Of a stretch of DNA of 64,000 nucleotides, positions 61,147 through 64,000 are shown piece after piece. The DNA is taken from assembly GCA_002281855.1 (NCBI GenBank), contig NCHQ01000018.1, positions 54,794 through 118,793 of the forward strand. The letters run 5' to 3'. Origin of the DNA: Rhodospirillales bacterium 24-66-33 (GTDB lineage Bacteria; Pseudomonadota; Alphaproteobacteria; Reyranellales; Reyranellaceae). The translations under genes were made by a program, and so were the position numbers. The stretch's first letter is position 1, and every line of letters begins with the position of its first letter. The notes beneath the pieces were generated by a model that saw only the letters and a program-made list of their open reading frames with translations, ran no database searches and had not been told where the DNA came from.

Positions 61147-62706
61147 ATGGGCGCGACCTTCCGCGAATCGATGGGGTGGCTGCATACCTGGTCGGGTCTG
61201 GTCGTCGGCCTGCTGCTGTTCGCGATCTTCTGGACCGGCACGCTCTGCGTCTTCGACCGCGAGATCGATCGCTGGATGAATCCCTCGACGCGGCTGGTCT
61301 ACGCCGGTGAACCGATCGCGATCGACGGTCTGCGAGAAGAGGCGGGCCGGCTCTCGCCGCGCACCGCACCCTGGGCGATCGTCCTGCCGACATCTCGCGA
61401 TCCGGCACTCTGGATCGGCTATCGCGGAAGAGGGGGCTTCGAACGCACGCTGTTCGATCCGCTCACCCTGAAGCCCGTCGCGCCGGCCGAAAGCTGGGCC
61501 GGCACGCGGTTCTTCTTTCCGTTCCATCACACGCTGCATCTCAGGATGTGGAATCTCGGGACCTGGCTCACGGGACTGGCCGGCGTGGCAATGATGGTCC
61601 TCTGCATCTCGGGCGTGATCATCCATCGCAAGATCTTCGTGGATTTCTTCACGCTGCGCCGTTCGCGCCAGCCGCACCGCCTCTTGCTCGATCTGCACAA
61701 CACGACGGGAACGCTGGGCTTCGTCTTCTATTTCATCATGTCCTTCTCGGGCGTGACCATCCTGGCGTCGGTCTATTATCCGTCGGGCGTGTGGGTGGCG
61801 TTCGAGGGCGGCCGGTCGGGCTACGTGCGCGACACCTACGACGTGTTCAGCCGCCCGCGCCTCAATCAGCCGGGCCCGCCGCTCGGCTCGCTCGACGCGA
61901 TGGTCGCCACGGCGCGGGAGGCCTGGGGAGGTCTCAATCCCGGCCTGGTGCGGGTCTTCCACCACGGCGACCGGAATTCCTATGTCGAAGTGCGACCGTC
62001 GATCGAGGCCGAGGTGGCGATGCGCACCGACCCCTTCTTCTTCGATGCCGCGACCGGGGCCGTGCTGTACCGCACCTACATCCGCGAGACGTCGCAGGTG
62101 CAGCAGTTCCTGACCGGCTTGCACTTCGCGCAGTTTCGCCACTGGACCTTGCGCTGGCTCTATTTCGCGCTGGGCCTGCTGGGCTGCGTCCTCATCGTCA
62201 CCGGCCTCCTGTTCTGGATCGAGTCCCGGCGCAAGGCGCATGCGGCGGCCGGCTGGAAGGGCGTCGGCTTCGTCGAGGGCCTGACGGTCGGCGGTACCGG
62301 CGGCATGGTCCTGGCGACGCTCGCCTTCTTCGTCGCCAATCGGCTGCTGCCCTCGGGCGCGACCTTCATGGGCGGTGCCCGCTACGAACTCGAGATCTGG
62401 GTCTTCTTCGCCGCCTGGGTGCTGAGCTTCGCTCATGGCTGGGCGAGGCGGGGCGCCGCCTGGATCGACCAATGCTGGCTGGCGGCCGGGCTGTGCATCC
62501 TTGCCGTCATACTCAACGCGGCCACGACCGGCGATCACGTCCTGCAGGCCTGGACCGACGGCAAGCTCGCCGTCGCCGGCATGGACCTCGTGCTGCTGGC
62601 CGGAGCGTTCGCCGCGACGGTCACGGCGTGGCGCCTGCAGCACCGCCGGCAGGGAGCCGCATCCAAGCAATTCCGACATCATCCTCTGGAGGGACAATCG
62701 TCATGA
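61147..62706 (+). CDS. PepSY-associated membrane protein (siderophore/iron reduction type)
   Basis: A 519-residue inner-membrane protein. The N-terminus Ser-Met-Gly-Trp-Leu-His-Thr-Trp-Ser-Gly starts the first PepSY-associated helix. PepSY domains lie in the periplasm, and at least six helices can be placed. Conserved His residues (His-Thr-Trp-Ser; Phe-His-His-Thr-Leu-His; Leu-His-Asn-Thr-Thr-Gly) could carry haem. Such proteins accompany siderophore receptors and are linked to iron release by reduction. The stop overlaps the next start by 4 bp. Confidence 0.85.
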   Translation: MGATFRESMGWLHTWSGLVVGLLLFAIFWTGTLCVFDREIDRWMNPSTRLVYAGEPIAIDGLREEAGRLSPRTAPWAIVLPTSRDPALWIGYRGRGGFERTLFDPLTLKPVAPAESWAGTRFFFPFHHTLHLRMWNLGTWLTGLAGVAMMVLCISGVIIHRKIFVDFFTLRRSRQPHRLLLDLHNTTGTLGFVFYFIMSFSGVTILASVYYPSGVWVAFEGGRSGYVRDTYDVFSRPRLNQPGPPLGSLDAMVATAREAWGGLNPGLVRVFHHGDRNSYVEVRPSIEAEVAMRTDPFFFDAATGAVLYRTYIRETSQVQQFLTGLHFAQFRHWTLRWLYFALGLLGCVLIVTGLLFWIESRRKAHAAAGWKGVGFVEGLTVGGTGGMVLATLAFFVANRLLPSGATFMGGARYELEIWVFFAAWVLSFAHGWARRGAAWIDQCWLAAGLCILAVILNAATTGDHVLQAWTDGKLAVAGMDLVLLAGAFAATVTAWRLQHRRQGAASKQFRHHPLEGQSS

Positions 62707-63410
62707 AACCCATCTTCGGCATCGCCGCCCTCGCGGCACTTTCCTTTTCATTCGCCGTGCCGGCTTCGGCGCACCACATCTGGCTCGAAGTCGACGGGCA
62801 GGGCGGCAAGATCTACTTCGGCGAGTTCGGCGAGAACCTGCGCGAAGCCTCGCCCGGGACGCTCGACAAGCTGCAGCCGCAGGCCAAGGCGGTCTCATCG
62901 GGCGGCGAGCGTCCGTTGACGGTCCAGAAGATGGCCAACGCCTACGTCGCCACCGGCAAGATTGACGGCACCGACAGCATCGTTGCCGAAGACGTTCGCT
63001 GGCCTTCCTTCGAGCGCAAGCGCGACAACAAGACCGGCATCTACATGCCGGCCGCTCGCTTCGTGCCGGATCGGACGCCGCGCGCTGCGGCGCTGACGCT
63101 CGATATCGTCCCCGCCGGCGGCGACAAGTTCCAGGTGTTCTTCAAGGGCAAGCCGCTGGCCAAGGCGAAGGTCGTGGTCGTCACGCCATCGGGCTGGGGG
63201 CGTGAGGAGCATACCGACGCCAACGGGGAGTTCGAGGTCAAGCTGCCGTGGCGCGGCGCCTACGTCTTCGAGGTGCATCACGACGACAACGCAGCCGGCA
63301 AGCGCGGCGAACAGGCGTACGACTTTGCAAACTATGTGACGACGCTGACGGTCGTGCAGCCGCAGGGGGTCGAGCCTCTGCCGGCGCCGCCCGCGGCCAA
63401 GCCGCACTGA
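62703..63410 (+). CDS. Exported DUF4198-family protein
   Basis: A 235-residue exported protein with a signal peptide (Val-Pro-Ala-Ser-Ala-His near residue 22) and His-His-Ile-Trp-Leu-Glu immediately after it, the typical start of DUF4198 domains. The C-terminal half is an immunoglobulin-like beta sandwich (Gly-Lys-Pro-Leu-Ala-Lys-Ala-Lys-Val, then Thr-Asp-Ala-Asn-Gly-Glu-Phe). The N-terminal His residues could bind a metal ion in the periplasm. Members often sit in metal-uptake operons. Overlaps its neighbours by 4 bp and 1 bp. Confidence 0.85.
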   Translation: MKPIFGIAALAALSFSFAVPASAHHIWLEVDGQGGKIYFGEFGENLREASPGTLDKLQPQAKAVSSGGERPLTVQKMANAYVATGKIDGTDSIVAEDVRWPSFERKRDNKTGIYMPAARFVPDRTPRAAALTLDIVPAGGDKFQVFFKGKPLAKAKVVVVTPSGWGREEHTDANGEFEVKLPWRGAYVFEVHHDDNAAGKRGEQAYDFANYVTTLTVVQPQGVEPLPAPPAAKPH

Positions 63411-63733
63411 TGGAGGCGGCCCTCATCGTTGCCGTGCTGGCCATCTGTTACCTGGGCTTTGCCTTGCTGGCCCTCAGCCAGGACCGGCATTGGCTCCATC
63501 TCTGCGGCGAGCGCCATTGTCCGCCGGGCATCGCGGGCAGCCTGCGGGTTGCCGGCTATGCCTCGTTGGCCGCGGGCCTGTGTCTCGCGCTCCTGCGCGA
63601 TGGCCCGGGATTCGGCTCGCTTGTGTGGGCGACGACGCTGACGGTCGCGTCCTTCGCCGTCGTCTGCACGCTGACATGGCGGCCGCACTGGCTCCGCCCG
63701 CTCGCCCTGGTCTGTCAACGTCATGCCCGATAG
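63410..63733 (+). CDS. Small membrane protein, DUF3325-like
   Basis: A 107-residue protein with three to four predicted helices and the internal Gln-Asp-Arg-His-Trp then Cys-x4-Cys-Pro-Pro. Position and size fit the DUF3325 family that follows PepSY genes in siderophore operons. The start ATG shares one base with the DUF4198 stop (TGATG). Function unknown. Confidence 0.72.
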   Translation: MEAALIVAVLAICYLGFALLALSQDRHWLHLCGERHCPPGIAGSLRVAGYASLAAGLCLALLRDGPGFGSLVWATTLTVASFAVVCTLTWRPHWLRPLALVCQRHAR

Positions 63734-63745
63734 CCGAGGGGCTTC

Positions 63746-64000
63746 ATGAAGGTTGTTCGTCGTCTTCTGCTCGTCCTCCTGCTGTTCCCGTCGCTGGCCC
63801 TGGCGCAGGCGCCCGCGACGACAGAGGCTGCCCCGCCCGCGGCCGCAGCTCCCGCCGGGACGGAGCCTGCGCCCACGACCGCACCCGCCGATCCCGCGCT
63901 GCCGGCCGGACCGGCTGTCGCCCCGCCCGCGGGGCCGCCGGCTGCGGCACCGGCGCAGGCGATTCTGCCGAAGGACCTGTCGGTCTGGGGCATGTTCATG
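63746..64000 (+). CDS. exbB: ExbB-type energiser of TonB transport (5' part only)
   Basis: The first 85 codons are in the window. After a signal peptide (Ser-Leu-Ala-Leu-Ala-Gln near residue 21) comes a Pro/Ala/Thr-rich linker of about 50 residues, then Leu-Ser-Val-Trp-Gly-Met-Phe, the start of the ExbB/MotA domain. This extended N-terminus is typical of alphaproteobacterial ExbB. It would power the TonB receptor encoded upstream; exbD and tonB are expected beyond the window. Confidence 0.75.
   Translation, partial: MKVVRRLLLVLLLFPSLALAQAPATTEAAPPAAAAPAGTEPAPTTAPADPALPAGPAVAPPAGPPAAAPAQAILPKDLSVWGMFM

Overview
The window is high-GC (about two thirds G+C by eye), densely coded bacterial chromosome with many ATGA-type overlaps and frequent GTG starts. 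The gene content suggests a metabolically versatile alphaproteobacterium, perhaps a Rhodospirillales/Reyranella-like or rhizobial relative. The pointers are a phnWAY phosphonate operon, a ChrR-type ECF sigma/anti-sigma pair, a class II DAHP synthase, Liv-type ABC transporters with Tat-exported binding proteins and a FecI/FecR/TonB iron module. The taxonomic call is inference. No insertion sequence, prophage, integrase or CRISPR array was seen.

Layout. (1) 0-9.5 kb: the tail of a GcvT-like gene, a Cys-rich secreted protein, a Na/Pi cotransporter, and a LysR gene divergent from phnW-phnA-phnY. This operon turns 2-aminoethylphosphonate (AEP) into phosphonoacetaldehyde, phosphonoacetate, then acetate plus phosphate. 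A convergent DUF3300/DUF2950 pair follows. (2) 9.5-16.5 kb: two paralogous isocitrate-lyase/PEP-mutase superfamily enzymes bracket a rhodanese, a RidA-like protein, a type I Baeyer-Villiger monooxygenase, an MHS-type transporter and a hydratase. (3) 16.8-21.8 kb: an ABC importer of the AEP type (binding protein, ATPase, fused permease) followed by a PrpF-family isomerase. (4) 22-34.7 kb: catabolic genes (FAD amine oxidoreductase, class III aminotransferase, agmatinase-like ureohydrolase, hydrolase, Fe-dependent ADH, M20 and M81 peptidases, TauD-like dioxygenase, redoxin-2OG oxygenase fusion) and an ECF sigma with a ChrR-like anti-sigma. (5) 34.7-39.5 kb: a lower-GC orphan membrane protein, dihydroxyacetone kinase, a drug-efflux MFS, a histidine phosphatase and tRNA-Val(CAC). 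(6) 39.5-43.5 kb: phosphoglycolate phosphatase, glmU and glmS (cell-wall amino-sugar supply). (7) 43.5-51.7 kb: a Liv-type ABC operon with two near-duplicate binding proteins, bracketed by two EF-hand proteins. (8) 51.7-56.5 kb: glutathione reductase, DAHP synthase, nicotinate phosphoribosyltransferase and a GST. (9) 56.6-64 kb: an iron-uptake module made of a Fur-like box, an apparently frameshifted FecI sigma, FecR, a TonB receptor, DUF3649, PepSY, DUF4198, DUF3325 and ExbB, cut by the window end.

The main themes are AEP import and mineralisation, split between two loci about 9.5 kb apart with uncharacterised enzymes between and after them, and the FecI-type iron regulon. In the latter, two identically spaced promoter-like elements (CCCTTAAA-N16-CGTC) precede fecR and the receptor gene, while the sigma gene itself carries an apparent +1 frameshift.
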